A stretch of 64,000 bases of DNA from Desulfobacterium sp. (GCA_030145245.1 JAQYWC010000030.1:1-64000); one strand, 5' to 3'; positions 19,017-29,033 are shown, numbered from the stretch's first letter. Notes: generated from the sequence alone by a model not told the origin. Numbers and translations: made by a program.

Positions 19017-19323
19017 TGCAGAGAATAAGGGGCTTAACGTGGGGGTATCACCGGTAATGCCTTCCGGATTCAAATTAAGCCTGTATTTATGTAAAGAAAC
19101 ATGATATTTACGCCCGGCGTGTCCTGGTGGTATTCCCAATGCCCCCAGGATGCGCCACTGAACTAAGGGGCACTTGAATAAAATAAGTTTGACTGACCAG
19201 TCGCCATTCCAATTTTATCAGTACCATTTTGACAGTTAATAAATTTATGTATGCCGTGATCAGCTGGAACCGGCACCGCATTTTTGCCGGGTTCCTGTTC
19301 AACGGGTAGTGTGGAGGTTGTAT
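19017..19323. other. Gap with two hairpins
   Basis: No gene is seen here. A hairpin at 19117-19155 (GTCCTGG pairing with CCAGGAT plus wobble pairs) lacks a T-run but may end the protease transcript. A second hairpin at 19266-19295 (GGAACCGGCA pairing with TGCCGGGTTCC, one bulge) lies in the leader of the brnQ gene. Confidence 0.4.
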
Positions 19324-20640
19324 TTGTTAGGGAAAGAAAAAAAAGATGTTGCGGTTGTTGGAGCAGCTCTTTTTGCAATGTTTTTTGGCGCAGGGAATTT
19401 AATATTTCCATCTGCCTTGGGTTTTCATTCAGGTGACAGCTGGCTTATGTGTGTGCTTGGTTTTTTTATGACCGGCGTTGGCTTGCCCATACTGGGGGTC
19501 ATTGCCGTTGCAAAAACCAACGGTTCGTTTGACAGGCTGGCCGGGAAAGTCAGTCCCGGGTTTGCAAAGGTGCTTGGCACGGTGATTGTCCTTTCCATCG
19601 GACCTTTCCTTGCCATTCCAAGAACCGGTGCCACGGTATACGAAATAGGCATTAAGCCGATATTTGCAAATATGGATCCCCTGTTGGTCTCGGTCATTTT
19701 CTTTTCAATAACACTGCTTTTTGCCCTCAAACCATCAGGCGTTATTGATAAAATCGGTAAATATTTAACGCCGTTGCTGCTGCTGATTATCAGTCTAATT
19801 GTCATAAAAGGTGTCGCCTCTCCCATTGGAACCCCTGTTGATACAGGTTTCACAAACCCGTTTTCAAAAGGATTCGGAGAAGGATATCAAACCATGGATG
19901 CCCTGGCTTCAATTTTGTTTGGGGGACTTGTGCTGGTCTCTTTGGGTCAAAAAGGATATACCGATCCCAAAAAACAGATCAACATGGCCTGTCATGCCGG
20001 CTTGATAGCAGGATTGGGGTTGATGTTTGTTTATGGCGGCCTGCTGTATTTAGGCGCCACCGGCTGTGATCTGTACCACGCAGATATCACCAAGGCTGAC
20101 CTGCTCATCACCATTACCAATACCCTGTTCGGTACCTACGGCCGCACAGCCATGTGTATTGCGGTTTCAGCGGCGTGTCTGACAACCTCCATCGGCTTGA
20201 CCGCGGTTGTTGGAAACTATTTCGAAAAAGCAAGCAAGGGGAAATTCAGTTACCGCCTGGTGGTCCTTGTGACAACCCTGTTCAGCATGGTGATCTCGGT
20301 GTCCGGCATCGAAAACATCGTCAAATTTTCAATCCCCCTCCTGGTCATTGCATATCCGGTGGTCATTGTTTTGATCGTGCTCACCATTGCCTCTAAAAGA
20401 ATCAGTTCGAATATCTATCGCGGCGCTGTTCTGGGCGCTTTGTTTGTGAGCGTTTTTGATGCCCTGGCATATTTAAAGATCGACACGGGTATTGCGGGCA
20501 AACTCATATCAAAACTGCCATTGCACGAGTCGGATTTCTCCTGGGTCATTCCCGCCATTGTCTGCGCTTTGGTGATGGAAATGTTCATGAAAATAACAGG
20601 AAAAACACCGATAGGGAATCAGCCGGTGAATGATTCTTAA
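19324..20640 (+). CDS. brnQ: Branched-chain amino acid:cation symporter (BrnQ family)
   Basis: This protein of about 438 residues has some twelve hydrophobic helices and the BrnQ signature FGAGNLIFPSALGF near its start. The family imports leucine, isoleucine and valine with sodium. The reading frame has no early ATG: a GTG at 19309 and TTG codons at 19318 and 19324 are possible. The GGAGG at 19313-19317 lies six bases before the TTG at 19324, so that start is preferred. A strong hairpin follows the stop. Neighbouring genes deal with acyl-CoA and amino-acid catabolism, consistent with uptake of amino acids as substrates. Confidence 0.9.
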   Translation: MLGKEKKDVAVVGAALFAMFFGAGNLIFPSALGFHSGDSWLMCVLGFFMTGVGLPILGVIAVAKTNGSFDRLAGKVSPGFAKVLGTVIVLSIGPFLAIPRTGATVYEIGIKPIFANMDPLLVSVIFFSITLLFALKPSGVIDKIGKYLTPLLLLIISLIVIKGVASPIGTPVDTGFTNPFSKGFGEGYQTMDALASILFGGLVLVSLGQKGYTDPKKQINMACHAGLIAGLGLMFVYGGLLYLGATGCDLYHADITKADLLITITNTLFGTYGRTAMCIAVSAACLTTSIGLTAVVGNYFEKASKGKFSYRLVVLVTTLFSMVISVSGIENIVKFSIPLLVIAYPVVIVLIVLTIASKRISSNIYRGAVLGALFVSVFDALAYLKIDTGIAGKLISKLPLHESDFSWVIPAIVCALVMEMFMKITGKTPIGNQPVNDS

Positions 20641-20665
20641 GGTCTTGCAATAAAGAGAACTGTCA

Positions 20666-20710
20666 AACCTTAAAACCGGCGAACCCTTGGGCATCGCCGG
20701 TTTTAAGGTT
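20666..20710. terminator. Bidirectional terminator hairpin
   Basis: A perfect 17-base-pair stem (20666-20682 with 20694-20710) and an 11-base loop lie between the convergent brnQ and enolase-family genes. The outer part of the stem is A/T-rich, so it can serve both strands. Confidence 0.8.
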
Positions 20711-20739
20711 CCCACAGCCATAGGGATGGCAGAATATCA

Positions 20740-21990
20740 CTATTTTTTGTTCACCCCGTATTTCCTTCTGTTGTACTGAAGCTTAAAGGCATTTACCAGC
20801 CCCTTGTCCTTTATGGTATGAAAGATCAGTTTTCGCCGGTTCATGTGAAAAAACCGCTTGCCATATTTTTCCAGCTGACACTGATCAATGTCAAATCCAA
20901 GACCGGGAAGGACCGGGGGCCGGATAAACCCATTGTCATGGGTAAAGGGTTTTCTCAACAGACCGTCCCGTTTTTCAATGGTCCAGGAAGGGGGATCCAG
21001 GGGATATTCAAGGGGTTTGACCCCATTGAAACCACTTGCCAGCATCACCTGAAGGTTCACGGCAAAACCGATTCCATTGGTCCAGGTGTGGGGAGTAAAG
21101 GCAAGGCCGTTTTCCCTGCAGCAATCTGCCAGATCCAGGGTCTGTTTGATTCCACCGGTCATGATGCTGTCCGGCTGGAAGATGTCGTAGCATTTTCGTT
21201 CGACCATCATCTTGAGTTCAGGAAATCCGTTGGTGTGAATCTCTCCGCCGCTGATGGGCACCCTGCTGTAGTCGGTCAGCTTACTCAACCCGTCAAAATC
21301 ATCCATGGGCAGGGGCTCCTCAAGCCATGAAACACCCAGGTCATGGCAGGCATCGGCAAAATACATGGCCCGGTCTAGATCCCACAAGGGGGCATCGTTA
21401 ACAATGGTTACCCGCCAGGCCTGGTTGGCATCCACCCCTATTTTCATTTTATCCCCAACGGCTTTGGCAACCGCTTCAACCTGCCTGACATCCTCCTCCG
21501 GGTCAAAATCATGGACCCTGAGTTTAATGGTCCTGAATCCTTCTTCATACCGCTTTTCAGCTTCCTGGATGCACTTTTCCGTAGACTTGATCTCTCCTGT
21601 GGAAGCATACAGCTCAACAGGCTGGGTTCTGCCGCCGAAAAGTTCATAGACCGGTTTGTCTTCAATCTTTCCCCGGATATCCCAGAACGCGGGTTCGATC
21701 CAGTTGGCCCGGACGCCCAGGTAGGAAACCTCCCTCAGCCTCTGGAGAACAAGATCCATATCCAGGGCATCAACACCAATGAGATAAGGAGCGATCAGCT
21801 CTCCCAGCCCCTGCCTTTCATTTGAGATTGCAGGGCCTGCGGAATACCCTTCCACACCGCTTTTTGTAACAATCCGAATCAGGTCAAACCTGTTGTCGGT
21901 TGCGGGGAATCCTGGTATCCAGCTGGGATAGAATGTTTTTTTCAGGGGAATGCGGACATGATACAATTCGATCTCTGAAATGATGCTCAT
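20740..21990 (-). CDS. Mandelate racemase/muconate lactonizing enzyme-like (enolase superfamily)
   Basis: This 416-residue protein has the enolase-superfamily capping domain followed by a TIM barrel. Metal ligands are visible in IGVDANQAW (Asp), WLEEPLP (Glu) and ISGGEIH (Glu). The catalytic region has IKLRVHD on the second strand and a late His in FTPHTW, a mandelate-racemase-type pattern. Such enzymes abstract a proton next to a carboxylate from sugar acids or related compounds; the substrate cannot be read from sequence. The start has GAAGGAG seven bases upstream. It is transcribed away from the adjacent zinc dehydrogenase, so the 260-base gap between them probably holds divergent promoters. 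Confidence 0.85.
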   Translation of the reverse strand: MSIISEIELYHVRIPLKKTFYPSWIPGFPATDNRFDLIRIVTKSGVEGYSAGPAISNERQGLGELIAPYLIGVDALDMDLVLQRLREVSYLGVRANWIEPAFWDIRGKIEDKPVYELFGGRTQPVELYASTGEIKSTEKCIQEAEKRYEEGFRTIKLRVHDFDPEEDVRQVEAVAKAVGDKMKIGVDANQAWRVTIVNDAPLWDLDRAMYFADACHDLGVSWLEEPLPMDDFDGLSKLTDYSRVPISGGEIHTNGFPELKMMVERKCYDIFQPDSIMTGGIKQTLDLADCCRENGLAFTPHTWTNGIGFAVNLQVMLASGFNGVKPLEYPLDPPSWTIEKRDGLLRKPFTHDNGFIRPPVLPGLGFDIDQCQLEKYGKRFFHMNRRKLIFHTIKDKGLVNAFKLQYNRRKYGVNKK

Positions 21991-22252
21991 CTGATACTCC
22001 TTCTCATATTTACTACATGAAATAAAACTATTCTTTCAACGCTTGTTTCGCTCATTAAAAATCTCAGTACGCTCTATACAAAGAGTTTTTCAAAAAATCA
22101 ATCAGGAAAAGGGTATGATAGGAAAAGAGAGTCACTTTTTTCCATGGTCAAAGAAGTCCGCAGCCCTTGACCATTTTGAAATCATGGAGACTATAAATAC
22201 CAGAGGCCATGCTCTTTCAACGGACCAAAGGGAATGGGAGGCCCGGAAAAAA

Positions 22253-23278
22253 ATGAAGGCAATGGTATTGAACAGGCTCAGCCAGCTCCATGAAAATCAT
22301 ACCCCCCTGGAACCTACGGAGCTTGCGGTTCCGGTTCCAAAAGAGCAGGAGATACTTGTGAAAGTAACTGCCTGCGGGGTTTGCCATACGGAACTGGACG
22401 AGATCGAGGGCAGAACCCCTCCTCCGCACCTGCCGATCGTTCCGGGCCATCAAGTGATCGGTTACGTGGAGGAAACGGGCAGCAAAGCCAGCAGGTTCAA
22501 GCCGGGAGATAGGGTCGGGATCGCCTGGATCTATTCCGCCTGTGGAAAATGCAGGTTCTGCCGGCAAGGAGATGAAAACCTCTGCCCCGGCTTTAAAGCA
22601 ACGGGCCGGGATGCCAACGGCGGATATGCCGAGTACATGGTGGTTCAGGAGAACTTTGCCCACCCCGTTCCCGACCGCTTTTCCGATTCAAAAGCAGCGC
22701 CGCTCCTGTGCGCGGGGGCCATTGGCTACCGGGCCCTGGGATTGACAGGTCTCAAAAATGGGCAGACCCTGGGGCTTACCGGGTTTGGGGCTTCGGGTCA
22801 TCTTGTCCTGATGATGGCAAGATATCTATACCCGGACACCCGGGTGTTCGTATTTGCCAGGAATCCAAAGGAGAGAGCGTTCTCAAAGGAGCTGGGCGGG
22901 GCATGGGCCGGGGATATTGACAAGGAGCCGCCCGAAAAACTGGACAGCATCATCGACACCACACCCATGTGGAGGCCGGTTGTTGAAGCATTGAAGAATC
23001 TTGTGCCAGGAGGACGGCTGGTCATCAATGCAATTCGAAAAGAAAATTCAGACAAGAACTATCTTCTGAAATTGGATTATACCGGCCATCTCTGGCAGGA
23101 AAAGGAGATCAAAAGCGTTGCCAACATCTGCCGGAAAGACGTTGGGGACTTTCTGGCACTTGCCGCCCGCATGGCCCTGGAACCGGAAGTTCAGGAATTT
23201 GCCCTGGAAGAAGCAAACAGGGCGCTTGTGGAACTCATGACCAAACGAATCCGGGGGGCTAAAGTCCTGATAATTTAG
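22253..23278 (+). CDS. Zinc-dependent alcohol dehydrogenase
   Basis: This 341-residue medium-chain dehydrogenase carries the catalytic zinc ligands in CGVCHTE and GHQVIGYVEE, four structural-zinc cysteines (CGKCRFCRQGDENLC) and a Rossmann loop (GFGASGH). It should interconvert an alcohol and an aldehyde with NAD(P). The frame is open from 22043, and a possible ATG with AGGA upstream lies at 22115. The first 70 codons show no family similarity, while MKAMVLNRL is the usual beginning of the family and has GGGAGG about 11 bases before it, so 22253 is chosen. The longer forms cannot be excluded. It is transcribed divergently from the enolase-family gene. Confidence 0.85.
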   Translation: MKAMVLNRLSQLHENHTPLEPTELAVPVPKEQEILVKVTACGVCHTELDEIEGRTPPPHLPIVPGHQVIGYVEETGSKASRFKPGDRVGIAWIYSACGKCRFCRQGDENLCPGFKATGRDANGGYAEYMVVQENFAHPVPDRFSDSKAAPLLCAGAIGYRALGLTGLKNGQTLGLTGFGASGHLVLMMARYLYPDTRVFVFARNPKERAFSKELGGAWAGDIDKEPPEKLDSIIDTTPMWRPVVEALKNLVPGGRLVINAIRKENSDKNYLLKLDYTGHLWQEKEIKSVANICRKDVGDFLALAARMALEPEVQEFALEEANRALVELMTKRIRGAKVLII

Positions 23279-23286
23279 CGATTACA

Positions 23287-24957
23287 TTACGGACATTGAG
23301 TCCTGTCTATTTCCCTGAGTTCCCGCCGCAATACTTTCCCCACCGCGCTTTTGGGCAGTGTTTCTGTAAATACGATTTCCCTTGGAACCTTATATGCAGC
23401 CAGCCTGGCTTTACAGAACAAAATAATATCTTCAACCAAAAGTTTCTCACCCGGGACCTGCACAACACAGGCCTTTACTTTCTCACCGCGATACTCATCA
23501 GGGACACCGAAAGAGCAGGCTTCAAGGATTTTAGGGTGTTCAAACAGTACCTCGTCGATCTCCTTTGGATAGACATTATATCCGCTTGAAATAATAATAT
23601 CCTTTTTCCGGTCAACAACCGTAAGATATCCGTCATCATCCATGAAACCGATATCTCCGGTATGGAACCAGCCGTCTTTTATTGTAGATTTCGTATCTTC
23701 TTCCTTTTTGTAATATCCCTTCATCACCTGGGGGCCTTGGATGCAGATTTCGCCCTCTTCTCCCGGAGGCAATATGGTTTCTCCCTTTTCAAGATCAACA
23801 ATTTTGATATCGGTGTTCGGCAACGGGACGCCCACGGTGCCTTTCTTGATTTTCCCTCTCCAGGGGGTACTGACTGCAAAAGCGGTATTTTCAGTTGCGC
23901 CGTACACATCGTTAATGACTGCACCATGATTTTTTCTCAGCTGCTGGCTTGTATCATCAGGAAGAGGGGCTGCACCGGCAAAATATCCTTTAACAAAGGC
24001 AAGGTCCATATTGGTGAACTCTTTATTATTGAGAAGTCCTGTATAAATTGTCGGCACCCCGGGAAGAAAAGTGGGTTTGAATTTTTTCAGCATTTCAACA
24101 ATGATGTCAGGTTCCGGCCTTGGGATGAGAATACAGGTCCACCCTTTCAATATGGTCATGTTCTGACTCACGGAATACCCTGCGGCATGGAAGATGGGGT
24201 AAACCCCCAGGATACTCTCTTCCCCCTCATTCAGGTCGTAAAACATTGAGGTGAACTGCTGGATTGCCGAGGAGATATTTTCATGGGTCAGGACAGCGCC
24301 TTTGCTGACGCCGGTGGTGCCGCCGGTATATAGAAGAGCTGCTGTTTCATCCCATCTGGCCGAATTTCCCATCTCCGTATCTGAATATCTTTGGATAAGA
24401 TCCATGAATTCCACGACATCTTTTTGAGGCGTTATTTTACGATGCATATCCTTCTTAACAAATGGAAACAGCTGCTTTTTCGGGAACGGCAGATAATCAT
24501 TTATATGGCAGGCAATTATTTTTTCTACTTTTGTATTACCCTTGATTTTCAAGATACGCGGGAGAAACAAATCAAGAATCACAACCACTTTTGTATCTGA
24601 ATCATTCAGCTGGTACTGAAGTTCTTTTTCCGTATACAAAGGATTGTTCATGACGGCAACAGCCCCGATTTTGTATACTGCCTGGTTGGCGATAACGACC
24701 TGGGGGATATTGGGCAGAACCATTCCAACCTTTTCACCCTTTTTGACACCCAGATCTTTAAGCGCCCATGCAAAACGAGTTACAAGGCTCTCCAACTGTT
24801 TGAACGATATCCTCTTTCCCATGTAGATAAAAGCGGTATGCTCCGGAAATTTTTTAGCAGTGCGTTTCAGTATCTCAGGCATTGTCTTTTTTTTGATTTC
24901 AACCGCCCCAGGGACTTCCTTTGCATACCATTTGTGCCAGTTTCGTTCAAACCCCAT
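23287..24957 (-). CDS. fadD: Long-chain fatty acid-CoA ligase
   Basis: This 556-residue member of the acyl-adenylate-forming family has the AMP-binding motif LLYTGGTTGVSKGA, the VYGATEN motif, the GWFHTGDIG motif and the late PRE..VFTETLPKSAVGK region with the catalytic Lys. It activates a carboxylic acid to its CoA thioester using ATP. Sequence suggests the FadD-like long-chain branch, but substrate length is not certain. A GGAGG-rich site precedes the ATG. It is the last gene of a minus-strand block with a second ligase and two acyl-CoA dehydrogenases, which together could activate and begin oxidising an acid. Confidence 0.88.
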   Translation of the reverse strand: MGFERNWHKWYAKEVPGAVEIKKKTMPEILKRTAKKFPEHTAFIYMGKRISFKQLESLVTRFAWALKDLGVKKGEKVGMVLPNIPQVVIANQAVYKIGAVAVMNNPLYTEKELQYQLNDSDTKVVVILDLFLPRILKIKGNTKVEKIIACHINDYLPFPKKQLFPFVKKDMHRKITPQKDVVEFMDLIQRYSDTEMGNSARWDETAALLYTGGTTGVSKGAVLTHENISSAIQQFTSMFYDLNEGEESILGVYPIFHAAGYSVSQNMTILKGWTCILIPRPEPDIIVEMLKKFKPTFLPGVPTIYTGLLNNKEFTNMDLAFVKGYFAGAAPLPDDTSQQLRKNHGAVINDVYGATENTAFAVSTPWRGKIKKGTVGVPLPNTDIKIVDLEKGETILPPGEEGEICIQGPQVMKGYYKKEEDTKSTIKDGWFHTGDIGFMDDDGYLTVVDRKKDIIISSGYNVYPKEIDEVLFEHPKILEACSFGVPDEYRGEKVKACVVQVPGEKLLVEDIILFCKARLAAYKVPREIVFTETLPKSAVGKVLRRELREIDRTQCP

Positions 24958-24981
24958 ACCCCCTCCAATGCCTGTTCGAAT

Positions 24982-26520
24982 TTACGTATATTTTTCAACA
25001 AGAACAAATTTGGTGACTTTGCCGGTGGGGGTTCTGGGTAACGGCCCCCCATACCAGATGATCTCCTTGGGGGTTTTGAATCCGGCGATTTTTTCACGGA
25101 CAAAGGAGATCAGTTCCTCCTTTGTAACGTCAACATCCGCTTTTTTCACGACCACGGCAGTAACCGCCTCGCCCCAGGTTTTATGGGGAAGCCCAATGAC
25201 AGCACACTCTGCAACACCAGGATGCCCCATGATCACATCTTCCACTTCCATGGAAAAAACGTTCTGCCCGCCTGTTATGATCATCTCCTTGATGCGTCCT
25301 GCAAGATAGAGGAATCCTTCGTCATCAAAACGGCCGAGATCCCCGGTGTAAAACCAGCCGTTTCTGAAACTTTCCCTGTTTTTTTCTTCATTCTTATAAT
25401 AACCGGAAGTTGTAGACGGAGACCGCCCGATGATCTCTCCGATTTCACCGGTTTTAACATCATTCCCTTTCGCATCTACGATTCTCACATCAGCGCTGAA
25501 AACAAGTTTCCCTACGGAATCGGACCTGCGCGCCTTCTCTTCCGGCCCTGCAGCCACCAGAATCCCGGACTCCTGAAGACCGTAATACTCGTAAAGGTTC
25601 GGACAGATACGGTCCCTGACCTCTTTCTGAAGATCCGTTGTCAGGGGGGATGAGGCAAAGATAAGGGCCCTTAGTGATGACAGATCATATTTATCAAACT
25701 CCTCCTGCATAAAAATAAAACTTGCCATGGCAGGCACCCAGTTGGATACGGTTACTTTTTCAGATTCAATGAGCTCAAGAATCTCCGTTGGATGGAACTG
25801 ATGAATCACATTGCGTGCGCCTGTTAAAATACCGCAAAGGCACCAGCCCATTCCAACCCGCCCGAAGATCGGAAATGCGGTAAGGATAACATCATCAGGG
25901 GTGATATCAAGATGGGAGGACATGATGGATACAGCGGATGTATTATTATAGTGGGTCAAGGTATAGACCTTGGGATGTCCGGTTGTTCCTGAAGTAAGAT
26001 TGAAATACTGCACATCATCTTCGGAAATTTCAACACCGGGTTCCTCTGAAGAACTCTCGCTTATCAGTGTTTCATAATCCATTACAAATTCCGAGATCTG
26101 GTCTCCCATGCCGACAAAATGCTTGATTTCAGGAAGCCTGTCCCGCACTTTTTCAGCTGTTTCACCAAACCAGGGATCAAACAAAAAAGAGCCTGCATGG
26201 CAATGGTCCACAAGCTCGATTATCTCTTCAGGAGCAAGGCGGTAGTTAAGAGGCACGCCAACCACTCCGATCTTGGCAAGGGCAAAAAAGATCTCCAGGA
26301 TTTCACTGCGGTTGGTACATAGGAAAGCTGCCACATCATTCTTTTTCAGTCCCATGGCCATGAGCCCGTTGGCCAGGCGGTTAACCCGGTTATTAAGCTC
26401 CAGAAAGGTGTACCTGCGGCCGGTGGTGCTGCAATAAACCGCCTCCCGGTCCCGATACCGAATTGAAGCAACCTTAAGAAAGTTTCCAACATTGAACGTA
26501 CCTGTGGACTTTTGCTGCAT
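24982..26520 (-). CDS. Acyl-CoA ligase (AMP-dependent synthetase family)
   Basis: This 512-residue acyl-adenylate ligase has FNLTSGTTGHPKV (phosphate loop), YEYYGLQESG, GWFYTGDLGRFD and a closing PRTPTGKVTKF with the catalytic Lys. It is distinct from its neighbour and more like medium-chain or aromatic acid ligases; substrate is unknown. The open frame begins at 26568, but AAAGGAG about six bases before the ATG at 26520 identifies that codon as the start. It lies 24 bases from the other ligase and is separated from the dehydrogenases by 108 bases. Confidence 0.88.
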   Translation of the reverse strand: MQQKSTGTFNVGNFLKVASIRYRDREAVYCSTTGRRYTFLELNNRVNRLANGLMAMGLKKNDVAAFLCTNRSEILEIFFALAKIGVVGVPLNYRLAPEEIIELVDHCHAGSFLFDPWFGETAEKVRDRLPEIKHFVGMGDQISEFVMDYETLISESSSEEPGVEISEDDVQYFNLTSGTTGHPKVYTLTHYNNTSAVSIMSSHLDITPDDVILTAFPIFGRVGMGWCLCGILTGARNVIHQFHPTEILELIESEKVTVSNWVPAMASFIFMQEEFDKYDLSSLRALIFASSPLTTDLQKEVRDRICPNLYEYYGLQESGILVAAGPEEKARRSDSVGKLVFSADVRIVDAKGNDVKTGEIGEIIGRSPSTTSGYYKNEEKNRESFRNGWFYTGDLGRFDDEGFLYLAGRIKEMIITGGQNVFSMEVEDVIMGHPGVAECAVIGLPHKTWGEAVTAVVVKKADVDVTKEELISFVREKIAGFKTPKEIIWYGGPLPRTPTGKVTKFVLVEKYT

Positions 26521-26628
26521 GATTCGCTCCTTTTTCATCCATGACATGGATATCATCATAAATATCAATCAGCCCGGTTGCACCGCCTTTTTCAAACAGA
26601 TCCTGTCGCCGGCGAATAATAGGAACAA

Positions 26629-27771
26629 TTATAACCCCATGGTTCCGGCAATGATCATTTTCATAATTTCCGTTGTCCCGGCAAAAATGGTGTTGACCCT
26701 GAGATCCCGGAAAGATCTTACAAGGGGATTGTTTTCAAGGCTGCCGGATTCGCCGTACAGATCAAGGGCTTTGTCTATAATATGGTTACTCATTTCAGAG
26801 CTTGCGAATTTGGACATCATCGTCTCCTGGGTAACATCTTTGCCTTCCATATGCCGGGAGATCACATGGTCCAGAAACACCCTGCTCATCTTTACTTCAG
26901 TGGCCATCTCTGCAAGGGTAAACCGGGTGGTCTGGGATTTTGAAAGGGGTTTTCCGTCTGCAAAGGTTGTTTTGCAGTATGCCACTATGACTTCAAGGAT
27001 CTGCTCAGCCGCTGCGACATTCCATATGGCACTGACCAGTCGTTCCTGCTGCAGCTTTTGCATCAGCATGATAAAACCGGAACCTTTTTCACCCAGGAGA
27101 TTATTCTTGGGAATCCGGCAGTCTGTAAAGAAGAGTTCAGACGTGTCCTGGCTGTGCATCCCCATTTTTTCAAGTTTTCTTCCCCGGGTAAACCCTCTGG
27201 TCCCATCTTCAACAATATATAGAGAGACCGCTTCATGTTTATTGTCAACCGAGGGGTCCTTTGCTGCCAGTATGACGATATCGCAGTTAACACCGTTGGA
27301 AATAAATATTTTGGAACCGTTGATCACCATTTCGTCACCGTCTTCAACCGCAGTGGTTTCCATTGAGGCAAGATCGCTTCCGGCACCGGGTTCTGTCATG
27401 GCTACGGCGGTTATAATCTCTCCTGACACACATCCCGGAAGGTATTTTTCTTTGAGTTCTTCAGAACCGAAGGACTCGATATAGGGCACGATAATATCAC
27501 TGTGAAGCCCGGTTACAAGACCGTTCTGTCCGGTTTTCACCATTTCCTCCGCCACAATGACCGAGTAAAGAAAATCCTTGCCATGGCCTCCGTATTTTTT
27601 TGATACGGCTGTGCACAGGAAACCTTCTTCCCCTAATTTTTTCCAGGCACTTTTAGGGACGATGCGGTCTTTTTCCCATTGCTCCGCACAGGGAACCACG
27701 TCATTTTCGAGAAAGCCACGTACCCGTAGGCGAAAAGCATTATGTTCATCACTGTATCTTAACAGTCCCAT
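26629..27771 (-). CDS. Acyl-CoA dehydrogenase
   Basis: This 380-residue flavoprotein has the acyl-CoA dehydrogenase pattern: AMTEPGAGSDLA for FAD/substrate binding, FISNGVNCDIV, and a C-terminal FAD/helix region. The usual Glu in the late (Y)EGT motif is replaced (FAGTTEIM). However, LQQERLVSAI in the middle has a Glu directly before Arg, the base position used by isovaleryl- and long-chain-type enzymes. It oxidises acyl-CoA to enoyl-CoA and passes electrons to ETF. The next dehydrogenase gene lies 23 bases upstream, so the two should be co-transcribed. Confidence 0.9.
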   Translation of the reverse strand: MGLLRYSDEHNAFRLRVRGFLENDVVPCAEQWEKDRIVPKSAWKKLGEEGFLCTAVSKKYGGHGKDFLYSVIVAEEMVKTGQNGLVTGLHSDIIVPYIESFGSEELKEKYLPGCVSGEIITAVAMTEPGAGSDLASMETTAVEDGDEMVINGSKIFISNGVNCDIVILAAKDPSVDNKHEAVSLYIVEDGTRGFTRGRKLEKMGMHSQDTSELFFTDCRIPKNNLLGEKGSGFIMLMQKLQQERLVSAIWNVAAAEQILEVIVAYCKTTFADGKPLSKSQTTRFTLAEMATEVKMSRVFLDHVISRHMEGKDVTQETMMSKFASSEMSNHIIDKALDLYGESGSLENNPLVRSFRDLRVNTIFAGTTEIMKMIIAGTMGL

Positions 27772-27794
27772 GATCTTTCCTTATCATTCGGTAT

Positions 27795-28943
27795 TTATAT
27801 TTTTCCGATCACAATCCCGGCAATGGCATCTTTCTGAATCGTCTGGGTTCCGCCAAGCAGCTCAATCACCTTTGCGTCACGGTAATACCGTTCAACTTCG
27901 TATTCGGTCATAAAACCATATCCGCCGAACAGTTGTATGGCCTGGGCACCGACTTCCATGGCGGTTCTTGCCGCTGTAATCTTAGCCATTGCTGAAAGCC
28001 TGCCGTCGCTCTTCCCATGATCCATTATTAAAGCAGCCTGGTAGGTAATAAGCCTGGCAAGTTCGATTTTTGTAGCCATATCGGCGATTTTATGCTGAGT
28101 GACCTTGAATCCGGCGATTTTCCGGCCAAACTGTTCCCGCCCTTTTATATACTCCAGGGTGCGGTCAAAAGCGCCCTGGGCATTTCCAACGGCCTGGGCG
28201 GCAAAAACAATCCTTGCTTCATCCCAGAAAGAGTCCAGCTGGGAGATCCCTTTTCCCTGTATTCCAATCAGGTTGGAAACAGGAACAGGCACATCGTTAA
28301 AGGAAACGTCTGCCGTTGCAGTCATGTTGCCACCGAGTTTCCTGCCCACATCAACAGCTGTGATACCGGGACGGCCGGATTCAACCAGCACCATGCTTAT
28401 GCCCTGTTCATCTGCGCCACAAGCAGAATCGGTCCGGCAAAGCACCACATAGAAACCGGTATCTCCCCCATTTAAAACATGGGTCTTTTTACCGGTTATA
28501 ATCCATTCCTCATCTTTTTTCACAGCCGTTGTTTTTATACGGGTAAAATCGCCCCCCCGTTCAGTTTCCGAGAATGCCCCGCCGGACAACATTTTACCTT
28601 CCGGGATTCCGGATATGAATGTTTCCCTCAATTCATCTGAACCAAAACGCAACACGCATTCAGAGGCAAATCCAGCCAAGGCAAGAGCAATTCCGATACT
28701 GGAATCCCTGCGGCAGAATTCCTCGACAATCAGGACATTCTCAAAGATGCCAAGACCTCCCCCGCCATATTCCTCCGGGAAATGGATGCCGATAAATCCA
28801 AGGTCTGCCGCCTTTTTCCATATTTTTTCCGGAAATTCGCCTTTTTTCTCCAATTCACAGGCCTGGTCTTTGTCAAATTCCCCTTTGGCAAAATCCCTTG
28901 CTGCTTTCCGGATCTCAATCTGTGTTTTTGACAGCCCGAACAT
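27795..28943 (-). CDS. Acyl-CoA dehydrogenase with unusual catalytic-base positions
   Basis: This 382-residue protein is a full-length acyl-CoA dehydrogenase (AFSETERGGDFTR, HVLNGGDTGFYVV, GREQFGRKIAGFK, FGGYGFMTEYEVER). At the late catalytic site the motif reads LLGGTQTIQ, so Glu of the common YEGT is Gly. At the alternative position the sequence reads DEARIVF, where Ala rather than Glu precedes Arg. The base may therefore lie elsewhere, as reported for some alicyclic acyl-CoA dehydrogenases that use Asp. AGGGAG precedes the ATG. It is the first gene of the minus-strand acyl-CoA block. Confidence 0.88.
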   Translation of the reverse strand: MFGLSKTQIEIRKAARDFAKGEFDKDQACELEKKGEFPEKIWKKAADLGFIGIHFPEEYGGGGLGIFENVLIVEEFCRRDSSIGIALALAGFASECVLRFGSDELRETFISGIPEGKMLSGGAFSETERGGDFTRIKTTAVKKDEEWIITGKKTHVLNGGDTGFYVVLCRTDSACGADEQGISMVLVESGRPGITAVDVGRKLGGNMTATADVSFNDVPVPVSNLIGIQGKGISQLDSFWDEARIVFAAQAVGNAQGAFDRTLEYIKGREQFGRKIAGFKVTQHKIADMATKIELARLITYQAALIMDHGKSDGRLSAMAKITAARTAMEVGAQAIQLFGGYGFMTEYEVERYYRDAKVIELLGGTQTIQKDAIAGIVIGKI

Positions 28944-29033
28944 AATTGCGCTCCCTGAAGGTCTTAATATATTGAGTCTTGATAGATTTAGAGACAGGGC
29001 CCTGAAGAATAAAAGAGCCTTTTTGAATGAGTG

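Noticed and set aside
26492-27484. Plus-strand frame of 330 codons opposite the acyl-CoA dehydrogenase
   Set aside because: The minus-strand gene has strong motifs; the plus-strand product is Ser/Ile-rich without a domain.
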